This document shows, piece after piece, positions 46,368 to 55,449 of a stretch of 64,000 nt of DNA. The position numbers and the translations under genes are program-made. This stretch comes from Stenotrophomonas sp. NA06056 (GTDB lineage Bacteria > Pseudomonadota > Gammaproteobacteria > Xanthomonadales > Xanthomonadaceae), in contig NZ_CP054931.1 of the NCBI RefSeq assembly GCF_013364355.1, positions 2,790,001-2,854,000 on the forward strand, given 5' to 3'. The notes under the pieces were generated by a model. That model was not told the origin of the DNA and made no database searches. It saw nothing but the letters and a program-made list of their open reading frames with translations. Numbering within the stretch: the first letter of the stretch is position 1; each line of letters starts with the position of its first letter.

Positions 46368-46856
46368 TCAGTGCGCTGCGGCGCCGCTGCCGTCGATCTT
46401 GCTCAACTGGTACAGCTCCAGGCCGATGCGCTTGATCAGGCCCAGCTGCTGCTCCAGCCACCAGGCGTGGTCTTCCTCGGTGTCCTTCAACTGCGCCAGC
46501 AGCATGTCGCGGCTCACGTAGTCGCCTTTCTCCTCGCACAGCTTCATGCCGGCGGCGAGGTTGTTGCGCACCGCGTACTCGGTGTCCAGATCCTTGCGCA
46601 GCATCTCCTCCACGGTCCTGCCCGGCTCGGTGGCATGCGGGCGCATGTCCGGGTCGCCGCCCAGGAACAGGATCCGGCGCAGCAGCGCGTCGGCATGCTG
46701 GGTCTCCTCTTCCATCTCGTGGTTCAGGCGTTCGTACAGCGCGAACAGGCCCTGGTCCTCGTAGCGGCGGGAGTGGATGAAGTACTGATCGCGGGCAGCG
46801 AGTTCGCCGCGCAGCAGTTCCTTCAGGCAGGCGATGACGTCCGGATTGCCTTTCAT
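46368..46856 (-). CDS. bacterioferritin-type ferritin lacking the haem-ligand Met (FtnA-like)
   Basis: 162 aa four-helix ferritin. Ferroxidase residues are present: Glu18 (GELAARDQY), Glu51 and His54 ([11 protein letters not shown]), Glu94, Glu127 and His130 ([13 protein letters not shown]). The Met that binds haem between subunits in true bacterioferritins (position 52, in EMKHAD of E. coli Bfr) is Thr here, so haem binding is not expected. The sequence around [20 protein letters not shown] matches the Pseudomonas FtnA (formerly BfrA) type. It stores iron and limits Fenton chemistry. ATG 46854-46856 begins [20 protein letters not shown]. No bfd-like gene is adjacent. Confidence 0.9.
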   Translation of the reverse strand: MKGNPDVIACLKELLRGELAARDQYFIHSRRYEDQGLFALYERLNHEMEEETQHADALLRRILFLGGDPDMRPHATEPGRTVEEMLRKDLDTEYAVRNNLAAGMKLCEEKGDYVSRDMLLAQLKDTEEDHAWWLEQQLGLIKRIGLELYQLSKIDGSGAAAH

Positions 46857-46981
46857 GGGGGGAGCTCCTGTGAATCGATGGCGCCCATGGTGCCCCATCT
46901 GGAAATACGGTGATCTAATCGGAATCAGTCGCAGTTGCGCCTGCGGCTACAATCGGCCGACATGCTCGGGAAGGACCTGCA

Positions 46982-49312
46982 ATGCGTCGTACGTGGCGGT
47001 GGATTCTGGGTGCGCTGGTCGCGATCGTGCTGCTCGCGGCACTGGTCCTGTGGTTGCTGCTGCGCGGCAGCCTGGCCGAACTGGACGGCGAGCGCCCATT
47101 GCCCGGGCTGGCCGCGAAGGTCAGCGTGGAGCGTGATGCGCTGGGGGTGGTCACCATCACCGCTGGCAGCAAGACCGATGCACTGCGGGCGCTCGGCCGT
47201 ATTCATGCACAGGAACGCTATTTCGAGATGGACCTGATGCGGCGCAGTGCCGCAGGTGAACTGTCCGCCCTGTTCGGGGCGAAGGCGATCGAGGCCGACA
47301 AGCGCATGCGCGTGCACCGGCTGCGCGCGCGCACCGAGGCCCATCTGCAGGATGCACTGGGGAGCGACCCTGCCTCCGTGCGCGCCTACGTGGACGGGGT
47401 CAACCAGGGCCTGGGCAGTCTGGCGGTACGGCCGTGGGCCTACCTGCTGCTGCGGCAGGCGCCCCAGCCGTGGCAGGCCAGCGACAGCGTGCTGGCAGGC
47501 CTGGCCATGTACGCCGACCTGCAGGACCCCAGCAACCCGTCCGAACTGGCCCTGCAGCGCATCCGCGCGGTGGCGCCGCCGGCCCTGTACGCCCTGCTGG
47601 TGCACGACGGCAGCGAGTGGGACGCGCCGCTGGCCGGCGCTCCCCGCGGCAATGCCACCCTGCCCGACGCCAGCCAGCTGGACCTGCGGACGCTGAAGGC
47701 CTCAACCGGCTCGGTGGCGGAAGATGCCGACGCGGTCGGCAGCAACAATTTCGCGGTTGCCGGAGCGTTGACCGCCGATGGCCGTGCGATCGTCGCCGAC
47801 GACATGCATCTGGGCCTGCGCGCCCCCAGCCTGTGGTTCCGCGTACGCCTGCGCTACCCCGATCCGCAGGCCGCAGGTGGCCAGGTCGACGTCAGCGGTT
47901 TCTCGCTGCCGGGCGTGCCGGCAGTGATTGTCGGCAGCAATGGATACGTGGCCTGGGGCTTCACCAACAGCTACATCGACACCGCCGACTTCCGCACCGA
48001 ACCCGCCAATGCTGCGGTGACCGTGCATCAGGAACGAATCGTGGTGGCCGGTGGCACCGACGTGCAGTTCCCGGTACGCGAAACCGCGTGGGGACCGATC
48101 CTGCACACCCACGCCGATGGCAGCGGCGACGCCCTGCGCTGGGTCGCGCAGTTGCCAGGCGCGGTACGCATGGATTTCGCCGACATGGCACGCGCCGCCG
48201 ATCTGGACCAGGCCCTGCAGATGGCCGATCACGCCGGCATTCCCGCGCAGAACCTGGTGATCGGCGACCGCAGCGGGCGCATCGCATGGCGCTTGATCGG
48301 CGCGCGGCCCGACCGTGGCCCGGACTGCGCACCGCTGGGCTTCAATGACAATCATGGCAACCGGGGCTGTGCACCGTGGCCGATCCGCAGCGACGCCGCG
48401 CCGAGCCTGGTCGATCCGCCCAGCCATCGGCTGTGGACCGCCAACAGCCGCGTGGTGGACGAGGCGACCTTGGCCACCGTCGGCAATGGCGGCTACGACC
48501 TGGGCGCACGCGGCCGGCAGATCCGTGACATGCTGGCCACGCAGGAGCGCTTCGACGAGCACGACCTGCTGGCGATCCAGCTCGACGACCGCGCGGTGTT
48601 CCTGCAGCGTTGGTGGGTGCTGCTGCACGACGTCGTCGGGCACAGCAACGATCCAGCACTGAAGCGGTTGGGCACGGTCAGCAGCCATTGGGACGGGCGT
48701 GCCGCGATCGATTCGGTCAGCTACCGGGTGGTGCGCGAATTCCGTACACAGGTGCTCGACACGCTGACCGATGCGCTGCTGGCACCGGCCCGTGCACAGC
48801 TGGGCGAGGATTTCCTGGCACCACGCCTGGCGCAGCTGGAAGGCGTGGCCTGGCCGATGCTGGAACAGCGACCCGCCAACCTGCTACCGCCCGCGTACAC
48901 GAGCTGGGACGCGCTGCTGGCCGATGCTGCGCGTCGCACCGAAGCGGAGCTGTCCAAGCAGGGGCCGCTGGCGCACCGCAGCTGGGGCGAGCGCAACACC
49001 GCAGCGATCTGCCATCCGGTCGCGCGCGCCCTGCCCGCCTTCGCCAGCCGCTGGTTGTGCATGCCGGCCGATCCGCTGCCCGGCGACCGTGACATGCCGC
49101 GTGTACAGACGCCGACCTTCGGTGCCTCACAACGGATGGTGGTCTCGCCGGGCCACGAGGCCGATGGCATCGTGCACATGCCGGGCGGGCAGAGCGGTCA
49201 CCCACTGTCGCCGTACTGGGGCGCGGGACATGAGGATTGGGTTCACGGTCGCCCCACCCCGTTCCTGCCCGGCAAGGCACAGCACATGTTGACGCTGGTG
49301 CCGGTGCACTGA
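46982..49312 (+). CDS. penicillin acylase family Ntn hydrolase
   Basis: 776 aa, made as a precursor. A membrane/signal helix (residues 7-28, WILGALVAIVLLAALVLWLL) is followed by the alpha chain and an autocleavage site: Gly253-Ser254 in AVGSNNFAV, with Ser254 as the new N-terminal nucleophile of the beta chain. Later motifs are DDMHLGLRAPSLWFRVRL and GFSLPGVPAVIVGSNGYVAW then GFTNSYIDTADF. Members include penicillin and N-acyl-homoserine lactone acylases; the substrate here is unknown (quorum-signal hydrolysis is possible). Periplasmic. Ends in a C-terminal GHEDWVHGRPTPFLPG motif typical of the family. Confidence 0.88.
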   Translation: MRRTWRWILGALVAIVLLAALVLWLLLRGSLAELDGERPLPGLAAKVSVERDALGVVTITAGSKTDALRALGRIHAQERYFEMDLMRRSAAGELSALFGAKAIEADKRMRVHRLRARTEAHLQDALGSDPASVRAYVDGVNQGLGSLAVRPWAYLLLRQAPQPWQASDSVLAGLAMYADLQDPSNPSELALQRIRAVAPPALYALLVHDGSEWDAPLAGAPRGNATLPDASQLDLRTLKASTGSVAEDADAVGSNNFAVAGALTADGRAIVADDMHLGLRAPSLWFRVRLRYPDPQAAGGQVDVSGFSLPGVPAVIVGSNGYVAWGFTNSYIDTADFRTEPANAAVTVHQERIVVAGGTDVQFPVRETAWGPILHTHADGSGDALRWVAQLPGAVRMDFADMARAADLDQALQMADHAGIPAQNLVIGDRSGRIAWRLIGARPDRGPDCAPLGFNDNHGNRGCAPWPIRSDAAPSLVDPPSHRLWTANSRVVDEATLATVGNGGYDLGARGRQIRDMLATQERFDEHDLLAIQLDDRAVFLQRWWVLLHDVVGHSNDPALKRLGTVSSHWDGRAAIDSVSYRVVREFRTQVLDTLTDALLAPARAQLGEDFLAPRLAQLEGVAWPMLEQRPANLLPPAYTSWDALLADAARRTEAELSKQGPLAHRSWGERNTAAICHPVARALPAFASRWLCMPADPLPGDRDMPRVQTPTFGASQRMVVSPGHEADGIVHMPGGQSGHPLSPYWGAGHEDWVHGRPTPFLPGKAQHMLTLVPVH

Positions 49313-49347
49313 CGGCGGTACCCACATGCTCGAGGGTGCGCTGCACG

Positions 49348-49412
49348 CTGTAGAGCCGATCCCATGCTCGGCTGCTTCTGGTGCGGAGCCGAGCATGGGC
49401 TCGGCTCTACAG
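49348..49412. repeat. inverted SMAG pair, 26-bp arms
   Basis: Arms 49348-49373 and 49387-49412 match at 25 of 26 positions around CTGTAGAGCCGA. It lies between the convergent acylase and antiporter genes, the same arrangement as after macC. Confidence 0.7.
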
Positions 49413-49435
49413 AATGCCCGCTCGGCGCGACCGGG

Positions 49436-50818
49436 TCAGGCCTTGCGGCGCTCGATCAGGTTCAACAGCGGCCCGGTCATCGCAGTGGTCACCAGCGCCA
49501 TGATCACCAGCACCGCGAACAGGCGGTCGCCGAGCAGGCCCAGCTCGTAGCCCAGGTTGAGCACGATCAGTTCCATCAACCCGCGGGTGTTCATCAACGC
49601 ACCCAGCCGCCACGCTTCGCGCGAGGCCATGCCGGTGCTGCGCGCCGCACTCCAGGTGCCCAGCAGCTTGCCCATGGTGGCAACTGCTATCACCAGCACG
49701 CACAACAGGACGTCGCCGCCCTGCAACGCGTCGGCGCGCAGGCGCAGGCCGGTCATGGCGAAGAACAGCGGCAGCAGCAGGGTCACTGCGAACGGTTCGA
49801 CCCGGGCCACCAGCAGATGCCGCAGCTGCGCGTTGGAGGAGACCGCCACACCCGCAGCGAAGGCCCCGAACAGCGCGTGGATGCCAAGCACTTCAGTGAC
49901 CAGCGCACTGGCCAGCGACAGCAGCAGGATGCCCAGCAGCCAGCGCCCTTCGCGACCCGGCGCGATGGTCTGGCGGGCAAACCACGGCTTCACCAGGCCC
50001 AGCATCAGCGCGATGAACGCCACCACGCACAGCAGGTTGAGGCTGGCCGGCAACCAGCCAGTGGCCTGCGCTGCCGCCACGATCAGCGCCAGCAGGCACC
50101 ACGCGGTCGCATCACCCAGCGCCGCACAGGCGATGGCGGTCTGCCCCAGCGGCGTGTGGGTGATGCCACGATCGGCAAGGATGCGCAGCAGCACCGGAAA
50201 GGCGGTGATGCTCATCGAGATGCCGACGAACAGCGCGAACGCGGTAAAGCTCACGCCGTGTGGACCGTGCTGCGGATACAGCCAGATGGCCAGGCCCACG
50301 CCGAGCACGAACGGCACCGCGATGCCCGCGTGGCTGACGGTGAATGCGAATCGGCGACGCCCCCGCAGTGCGCCCATATCAAGTTCGGCGCCGGCCACCA
50401 GCAGGAACATCAGCACGCCCAGTTGGCTGAGCATGCCCAGCGGCCCCAGCGAAGCGGCCGGGAACAGCGCACCGTGCACCTGCGGCAGCAGACTGCCCAG
50501 CAACAGCGGCCCCATCATCAGGCCAGCGGCCATCTCGCCGATCACGGCCGGCTGGCCGAAACGCTTCAACAACGCGCCAGCGCCCTTGGCGACCAGCAAC
50601 AACACCAGCAGTTGCAGCAGGAACAGGCCCAGCGGTGAAGCCAGGTGATGCGCCCAATCGCTGCCAACCACGGCCTCGGCCCTGCTGGCCACCGTCGGCA
50701 GCCCAGGCCCGGCATAGCGGGCCAGCAGCAGGCCGACCAGCAGCGGCACGCCGGCCCAGACCAGGTAACGCCACGCCCACTTCGTCGGCCGCACGGGACC
50801 TCCGGTCTGTACGTCCAT
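49436..50818 (-). CDS. CPA2-family cation:proton antiporter
   Basis: 460 aa, about 12 transmembrane helices, Na+/H+ exchanger fold. Motifs: RFGQPAVIGEMAAGLMMGPL in the first third (KefB-type), LVAGAELDMGALRGRRRFAF, and SMSITAFPVLLRILADRGIT with the conserved transport Asp later in ALGDATAWCLLAL. There is no C-terminal TrkA-N domain, so it is short for KefB/C; closest to the K+/Na+:H+ exchangers of CPA2. ATG 50818 is preferred over 50824 as GGGGA lies 6 nt upstream. Single gene. Confidence 0.85.
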   Translation of the reverse strand: MDVQTGGPVRPTKWAWRYLVWAGVPLLVGLLLARYAGPGLPTVASRAEAVVGSDWAHHLASPLGLFLLQLLVLLLVAKGAGALLKRFGQPAVIGEMAAGLMMGPLLLGSLLPQVHGALFPAASLGPLGMLSQLGVLMFLLVAGAELDMGALRGRRRFAFTVSHAGIAVPFVLGVGLAIWLYPQHGPHGVSFTAFALFVGISMSITAFPVLLRILADRGITHTPLGQTAIACAALGDATAWCLLALIVAAAQATGWLPASLNLLCVVAFIALMLGLVKPWFARQTIAPGREGRWLLGILLLSLASALVTEVLGIHALFGAFAAGVAVSSNAQLRHLLVARVEPFAVTLLLPLFFAMTGLRLRADALQGGDVLLCVLVIAVATMGKLLGTWSAARSTGMASREAWRLGALMNTRGLMELIVLNLGYELGLLGDRLFAVLVIMALVTTAMTGPLLNLIERRKA

Positions 50819-50880
50819 GAACATTCCCCAATGTGCAGGGCGCCGATGATACGTCCTTGCCTGCTCCAGCGCAGTGCGCC

Positions 50881-50903
50881 CGCCGGGCATGGCCCGGCGC
50901 TAC
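50881..50903. repeat. SMAG-type palindrome
   Basis: CGCCGGGCATGGCCCGGCG followed by CTAC, between the antiporter start and the 3' end of asnB. Confidence 0.6.
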
Positions 50904-50930
50904 CGTTGTCAGGCGACCGGGCACTGCCGG

Positions 50931-52622
50931 TCAGGCCAACGCCTGCTCGTGCACGCCGGCGATGGCGCGGCCCGACGGATCGGCAGCGGCAGCGAAGCTG
51001 GCGTCCCAGGCAATGGCTGCCGGCGAGGAACAGGCGATCGACTTGCCACCCGGCACGGTTTCAGCCGCCGCGTGGCTGGGGAAGAACTGCTCGAACAGGT
51101 GGCGGTAGTAGTACGCCTCCTTGGTCTGCGGCGGGTTGTGCGGGAAACGCTTGTCGGCGGCGGCCAGTACGCGGTCGCTGACCTGCGCTTCGGCGTGCGC
51201 CTTCAGGCCGTCGATCCAACCGTAGCCGACGCCATCGCTGAACTGCTCCTTCTGCCGCCACAGAATGCTGTCCGGCAGGTAGCCCTCGAAAGCCTCGCGC
51301 AGCACCGCCTTCTCGATGCGGCGACCACCGAAACCGGCGTCGACCATCTTGTGCGCGGCATCGAAACGCATCGCCACGTCGAGGAAATCGCGGTCCAGGA
51401 ACGGCACGCGCGGCTCCACGCCCCAGGCCATCATCGACTTGTTGGCGCGCAGGCAATCGTAGTTGTGCAGGGCGTCGAGCTTGCGCACCAGTTCCTGGTG
51501 GAATTCGCGCGCGTCCGGTGCCTTGTGGAAGTACAGATAGCCGCCGAAGATCTCGTCGCTGCCTTCGCCGGACAGCACCATCTTCACGCCCATCGCCTTG
51601 ATCCGGCGCGCCAGCAGGAACATCGGCGTGGAGGCGCGGATGGTGGTGACGTCGTAGGTTTCAATGTGGCGGATCACCTCCGGCAACACATCCAGACCTT
51701 CCTCGAAGGTGTATTCGAAGCCGTGGTGCACGGTGCCCAGCGCTTCGGCGGCGACCGCAGCAGCGGCCAGATCCGGCGATCCCTTCAGGCCGATGGCGAA
51801 CGAATGCAGGCGCGGCCACCAGGCTTCGCTCTGGCCGCCATCTTCGATGCGACGGCGCGCATAACGTGCCGCCACGGCGGCCACCAGCGACGAATCCAGC
51901 CCGCCCGACAGCAGCACCCCATACGGCACGTCACTCATCAACTGGCGTTCGACCGCATGTTCAAAGGCCTGGCGCAGCTCGGCGAGATCGGCCTGGCGGC
52001 CCTGCACGTCGTCGTACTCGCGCCACGGCTGCTGGTAGTAGCGCACCAGTTCGCCGCTGGCGCTGTCGTAGTAATGGCCCGGCGGGAACTGGGCAACGTC
52101 GGCGCAGGTATCGACCAGCGCCTTCATTTCAGAAGCTACGCGCAGCCGCCCCTGCGCATCATGGCCCCAGTACAGCGGCACCACGCCGACCGGATCGCGC
52201 GCCACCAGCACACGGCCGGCTGCACGGTCCCACAGGGCAAAGGCGAAGATGCCGTTGAGCTGTTCCAGCCACTGCGCCGGCGATCCACCCTGGCGGTACA
52301 GCGCGTTGATCACCTCGCAGTCCGAACCGGTCTGGAAGGCATAGGCTTCGGCGAGGCCGGCCTTGAGCTGCTGGTGGTTGTAGATCTCGCCGTTGACCGC
52401 CAGCGCCAGCTGCCCGTCTTCGGACAGCAGCGGCTGCGAGCCGCCGGCCGGATCGACGATGGCCAGGCGCTCGTGGACCAGCAGCGCGCCTTCGTCCAGA
52501 TACACGCCGCTCCAGTCCGGGCCACGATGACGCTGGCGCTGCGACAGCTCCAGCGCATGGCGGCGCAGGGAAGGAAGATCGTCACCGGCCTGCAGGCCGA
52601 AAATACCGAAGATCGAACACAT
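50931..52622 (-). CDS. asnB: asparagine synthetase B (glutamine-hydrolysing)
   Basis: 563 aa. N-terminal glutaminase domain with catalytic Cys2 (MCSIFGIFGLQAGDD), RHRGPDWSGVY, and NGEIYNHQQL. C-terminal synthetase domain with the PP-loop SGGLDSSL (near residue 235) and the AsnB motifs LSGEGSDEIFGGYLYF and GVEPRVPFLDRDFLDVAMRF. It makes Asn from Asp, Gln and ATP in the cytoplasm. It is preceded on the minus strand by a leader with a strong terminator hairpin about 90 nt before the start, plus an upstream repeat that can pair with it (see the leader feature), so attenuation is suspected. Confidence 0.93.
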   Translation of the reverse strand: MCSIFGIFGLQAGDDLPSLRRHALELSQRQRHRGPDWSGVYLDEGALLVHERLAIVDPAGGSQPLLSEDGQLALAVNGEIYNHQQLKAGLAEAYAFQTGSDCEVINALYRQGGSPAQWLEQLNGIFAFALWDRAAGRVLVARDPVGVVPLYWGHDAQGRLRVASEMKALVDTCADVAQFPPGHYYDSASGELVRYYQQPWREYDDVQGRQADLAELRQAFEHAVERQLMSDVPYGVLLSGGLDSSLVAAVAARYARRRIEDGGQSEAWWPRLHSFAIGLKGSPDLAAAAVAAEALGTVHHGFEYTFEEGLDVLPEVIRHIETYDVTTIRASTPMFLLARRIKAMGVKMVLSGEGSDEIFGGYLYFHKAPDAREFHQELVRKLDALHNYDCLRANKSMMAWGVEPRVPFLDRDFLDVAMRFDAAHKMVDAGFGGRRIEKAVLREAFEGYLPDSILWRQKEQFSDGVGYGWIDGLKAHAEAQVSDRVLAAADKRFPHNPPQTKEAYYYRHLFEQFFPSHAAAETVPGGKSIACSSPAAIAWDASFAAAADPSGRAIAGVHEQALA

Positions 52623-52707
52623 GGGTGGAACTCCTGTTGTGGGGAAGTACACGGGGGGAAGGTGTTCGACCGGCCATCCAGGCCCGGGTGGGGCTGCGCC
52701 CGGGCAC

Positions 52708-52794
52708 AAAAAAACCCGCATCGGCCGATGCGGGTTTTCTGGTGTCCGGGCGTATGTTGCTGTCTATCTACCCAGGGCGCAGTCCCGCATCGGC
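52708..52794 (-). promoter_or_regulatory. asnB leader with alternative pairing (attenuator-like)
   Basis: A perfect 28-bp palindrome (52711-52738) gives an 11-bp terminator stem with U-run on the asnB-sense strand, 89 nt before the asnB start. Upstream in the same transcript sense, GGCCGATGCGGG (52783-52794 complement) exactly repeats one arm, so it can pair 12 bp with the terminator's other arm and prevent the terminator. Since the neighbouring gene is divergent, this terminator can only act on asnB transcripts. A short reading frame (MRDCALGR) starts in the repeat; it is not rich in Asn. Confidence 0.55.
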
Positions 52795-52980
52795 CGCGCA
52801 CGATTATTCGCGCGCAGATTATTGCGGTTGGTGTTGTTGACGGCGGTGGCCAGGCGGGGCGACATGGATTCGACCGTAACCGGGTTTCCGGCGCGGCGCA
52901 ACTGTTGCGATGGCAACCGATTCAGCGGCCACGCCGGTAGCGGCCCGGATAATCCCCTGCCCGCTTTCCGGAATTCATGG

Positions 52981-53874
52981 ATGAACCCTTGCTGCCGTCG
53001 CCTGCTGCCCCTCCTGGCCCTGATCGCCCTGGCCGGCTGCGCGACCACGCCCACCCGCCCGGTCGATGACAGCGAACGCGACGCCCTGGCCGCAGCTGCC
53101 GATGGCCAGTTCGATTCGGCGCTGCGCGTGGCCAAGCTGTACCAGTACCGCAACGACGTGCGCGCACTGGACTGGTACGCGCGCGCCGCTGCCACAACGC
53201 CGCGCACCCATCGCACCACCAGTGCCGAGGAACAGCTTGGCAGAATCCTGGAACGCGGCCGGCTGGACAGCGGTGATACCCCGCAGAAGCCCGACGCGGT
53301 GGTGCTCAAACCCTCCGCGCGCAAGGCCTACCGCTGGTACCACCGCGCTGCCTATCACGGCTCGCCGTATGCGATGAGCGATCTGGAAACATGGTACGAG
53401 CGACGTGGCGACATGGAGGGCGCACTGCGTTGGCGCCTGCGCCGCGCGGTCTACCTGCGCCAGCTGTACAAGCTGCAGCCCTTGCGTGATGCCACCAGCG
53501 GGTCCGCGAAACCCGGCACTCCGCTCAGCGCCGATACCTCTCCGAACCCGGTGATCGCGCGCATCCAGCGCCGCGCCGCGCGCGGCGATGCCGAAGCGCA
53601 GGTGGACCTGGGCACGCTGTACGAGGCTGGCATCGGCGTGGTGCAGGACAAGGCCGAAGCACTGCGCTGGTATGAGCGTGCCGCCGCACAGGGCAACGTG
53701 TATGGCCAGTACCTGGCCGGGCTGGCACTCGGCCGCGGCGGCGATGGCCTGCAGAAAAACGTGGATGCCGCGGCAGCGTGGTTCGCCAAGGCCCGCGCGC
53801 AGGACTTCTACATGGCCGACGAGTCGTACTGGCGCGAAGCGATCAAACCGCCGTTCTTCCAGTTCTCGGAGTAG
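52981..53874 (+). CDS. Sel1-repeat (tetratricopeptide-like) lipoprotein
   Basis: 297 aa. Signal and lipobox ALAGCATT (MNPCCRRLLPLLALIALAGC) give a lipoprotein. Sel1/TPR-like helical repeats: ALDWYARAAATTPRTHRTTS, AYRWYHRAAYHGSPYAMSDL, AEAQVDLGTLYEAGIGVVQD, ALRWYERAAAQGNVYGQYLA and GLQKNVDAAAAWFAKARAQD. Such proteins assemble or scaffold envelope complexes. ATG 52981 is set by the signal peptide; it is divergent from asnB with a 358-bp gap holding the asnB leader. No neighbour indicates a specific partner. Confidence 0.8.
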   Translation: MNPCCRRLLPLLALIALAGCATTPTRPVDDSERDALAAAADGQFDSALRVAKLYQYRNDVRALDWYARAAATTPRTHRTTSAEEQLGRILERGRLDSGDTPQKPDAVVLKPSARKAYRWYHRAAYHGSPYAMSDLETWYERRGDMEGALRWRLRRAVYLRQLYKLQPLRDATSGSAKPGTPLSADTSPNPVIARIQRRAARGDAEAQVDLGTLYEAGIGVVQDKAEALRWYERAAAQGNVYGQYLAGLALGRGGDGLQKNVDAAAAWFAKARAQDFYMADESYWREAIKPPFFQFSE

Positions 53875-53897
53875 CGCCGGGCCCGAACCGATGCTGC

Positions 53898-53928
53898 CTG
53901 CAGCGCCGAAGCACGCTCGGCGCTGCAG
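53898..53928. terminator. stem-loop between Sel1 gene and dapE
   Basis: 12-bp stem CTGCAGCGCCGA/TCGGCGCTGCAG with a 7-nt loop and no T-run, between convergent 3' ends. Likely an mRNA-end stem for one or both. Confidence 0.55.
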
Positions 53929-53946
53929 ATCTCCAGCGCACGGGCG

Positions 53947-55074
53947 CTACACCAGCAGTCGTTCAACCAAGCGCCGGTACAGCCCCGGCAGTGCTTCCAG
54001 TTCGTCCACGCGCACGTTCTCATCCACCTGGTGGATGCTGGCATTCACCGGCCCGACTTCGATGCACTGCGCACCCAGGGGTGCGATGAAACGCGCATCG
54101 GAGGTGCCACCACCGGTGCTCTCTTCCGGCGCGCGACCGGTGTGCTCGGCCAGCACCGCGCGCGCCGTTGCGCGCAACGTCCCTTCGGGCGTGTAGAAGG
54201 GCTCGCCGCTGCGGTGCCACTTCAGCGTGTACTGCAGGCCATGACGGTCCAGCAGCGCGGTGATCTCCGCTTCCAGCTTCGGTGCATCCCAATGCGGGTT
54301 GTAGCGGATGTTGAAATCCACTTCCAGCTCACCGGGAATCACGTTGTTGGCGCCGGTACCGGCATGGATGTTGGAGATCTGCAGGCTGGTCGACGGGAAG
54401 CTCTCGTAGCCCTCGTCCCAGCGCCGTGCGCTCAGTTCGGCCAGCATCGGCGCGGCAAGATGGATGGGATTGCGCGCCTTGTCCGGATAGGCCACATGAC
54501 CCTGCACACCCTGCACGCGCAGCTTGGCCGACAGGCTGCCACGCCGTCCCACACGCAGCAGGTCACCCAGCGTGGCGGTGGACGACGGCTCGCCAGTGAT
54601 GCACCAGTCGATGCGCTGGCCACGCTCGGCGAACAGCCGCGCAACATGGCGCACGCCATCGATGGCATCGCCCTCTTCGTCACTGGTCAGCAGCACCGCC
54701 AGCGTGCCGGTGTGCTGCGGATGGGCCGCAACGAACTGTTCGGCAGCGATCACGAACGCCGCCACGCTGCCCTTCATGTCCGCCGTGCCACGACCGTACA
54801 GCACGCCATCGCGGATCTGCGGTACGAACGGATCGCTCTGCCACGCCTCGCGCGGGCCCGGCGGCACCACGTCGGTGTGGCCCAGCAGCACCAGCACTGG
54901 CGCGCCGCTACCATGTGTGGCCCACAGGTTGTCGACCTCGCCCAGCCGCAGGTGTTCGCAGGTGAACCCTGCAGCCTGCAGACGTTCACCGATCAGCCGC
55001 TGGCAGCCGGCATCGTCCGGGGTCACCGACGGCCGTGCAATCAGATCGCAGGCCAGGTCGAGGACGGCGCTCAC
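53947..55074 (-). CDS. dapE: succinyl-diaminopimelate desuccinylase
   Basis: 375 aa di-zinc M20 hydrolase making LL-diaminopimelate. Metal/catalytic motifs: [40 protein letters not shown] (general base Glu), [13 protein letters not shown], and C-terminal [19 protein letters not shown] with the last His ligand. GTG 55074 is chosen ([20 protein letters not shown]); it overlaps the arsC-like gene by 4 bp. It is the last gene of the glnD-dapD-arsC-like-dapE block, in keeping with DapD making the succinylated precursor. Confidence 0.93.
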   Translation of the reverse strand: MSAVLDLACDLIARPSVTPDDAGCQRLIGERLQAAGFTCEHLRLGEVDNLWATHGSGAPVLVLLGHTDVVPPGPREAWQSDPFVPQIRDGVLYGRGTADMKGSVAAFVIAAEQFVAAHPQHTGTLAVLLTSDEEGDAIDGVRHVARLFAERGQRIDWCITGEPSSTATLGDLLRVGRRGSLSAKLRVQGVQGHVAYPDKARNPIHLAAPMLAELSARRWDEGYESFPSTSLQISNIHAGTGANNVIPGELEVDFNIRYNPHWDAPKLEAEITALLDRHGLQYTLKWHRSGEPFYTPEGTLRATARAVLAEHTGRAPEESTGGGTSDARFIAPLGAQCIEVGPVNASIHQVDENVRVDELEALPGLYRRLVERLLV

Positions 55075-55436
55075 GCGCCGCCCACGCCGAAGCGCGCCTT
55101 GAAGCCGTTGTCGCTGAAGCCCTGGCTGACCTTGCCATCGGCAGTCACAACGACCGGACGCTTGATCAACTGCGGGTACTCGCGCAGCAGCAGTTTCCAC
55201 TCCGCGTCCGACTCGGCCGCCTTGCGGTTGTCCGGCAGCTGACGCCAGGTTGTGGAGGACCTGTTGACCATCGCGGCCAGGCCACCCAGCTGTGCGGACC
55301 ATTCCAGCAGTGTTTCCGGGCTGGGCTTGGTGTCGCGGTAGTCGACGAAGGTGTACGGCACGCCGAAGCGCTCCAGCCACTTGGTCGCCTTCTTGCAGGT
55401 ATCGCAGTTCTTCAGACCGTAGACGGTGGTGCTCAT
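55071..55436 (-). CDS. ArsC/Spx-family reductase-like protein (YffB type)
   Basis: 121 aa thioredoxin-fold protein, [20 protein letters not shown] with a CxxC-like CDTC at the redox position, and [16 protein letters not shown] before the C-terminus. It resembles E. coli YffB, found beside dapE there too, which binds glutathione; arsenate reduction is not implied by the conserved context. Start ATG 55434-55436. The end overlaps dapE by 4 bp, and dapD lies 13 nt upstream. Confidence 0.85.
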   Translation of the reverse strand: MSTTVYGLKNCDTCKKATKWLERFGVPYTFVDYRDTKPSPETLLEWSAQLGGLAAMVNRSSTTWRQLPDNRKAAESDAEWKLLLREYPQLIKRPVVVTADGKVSQGFSDNGFKARFGVGGA

Positions 55437-55449
55437 GCGTGCGGCTCCG

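Noticed and set aside
46368..46856. Haem bacterioferritin
   Set aside because: The haem-ligating Met is replaced by Thr; FtnA-type fits better.
55071..55436. Arsenate-reductase / arsenic-resistance call
   Set aside because: The dap context and YffB-like sequence do not support an arsenic operon; no arsR, arsB or arsH is nearby.
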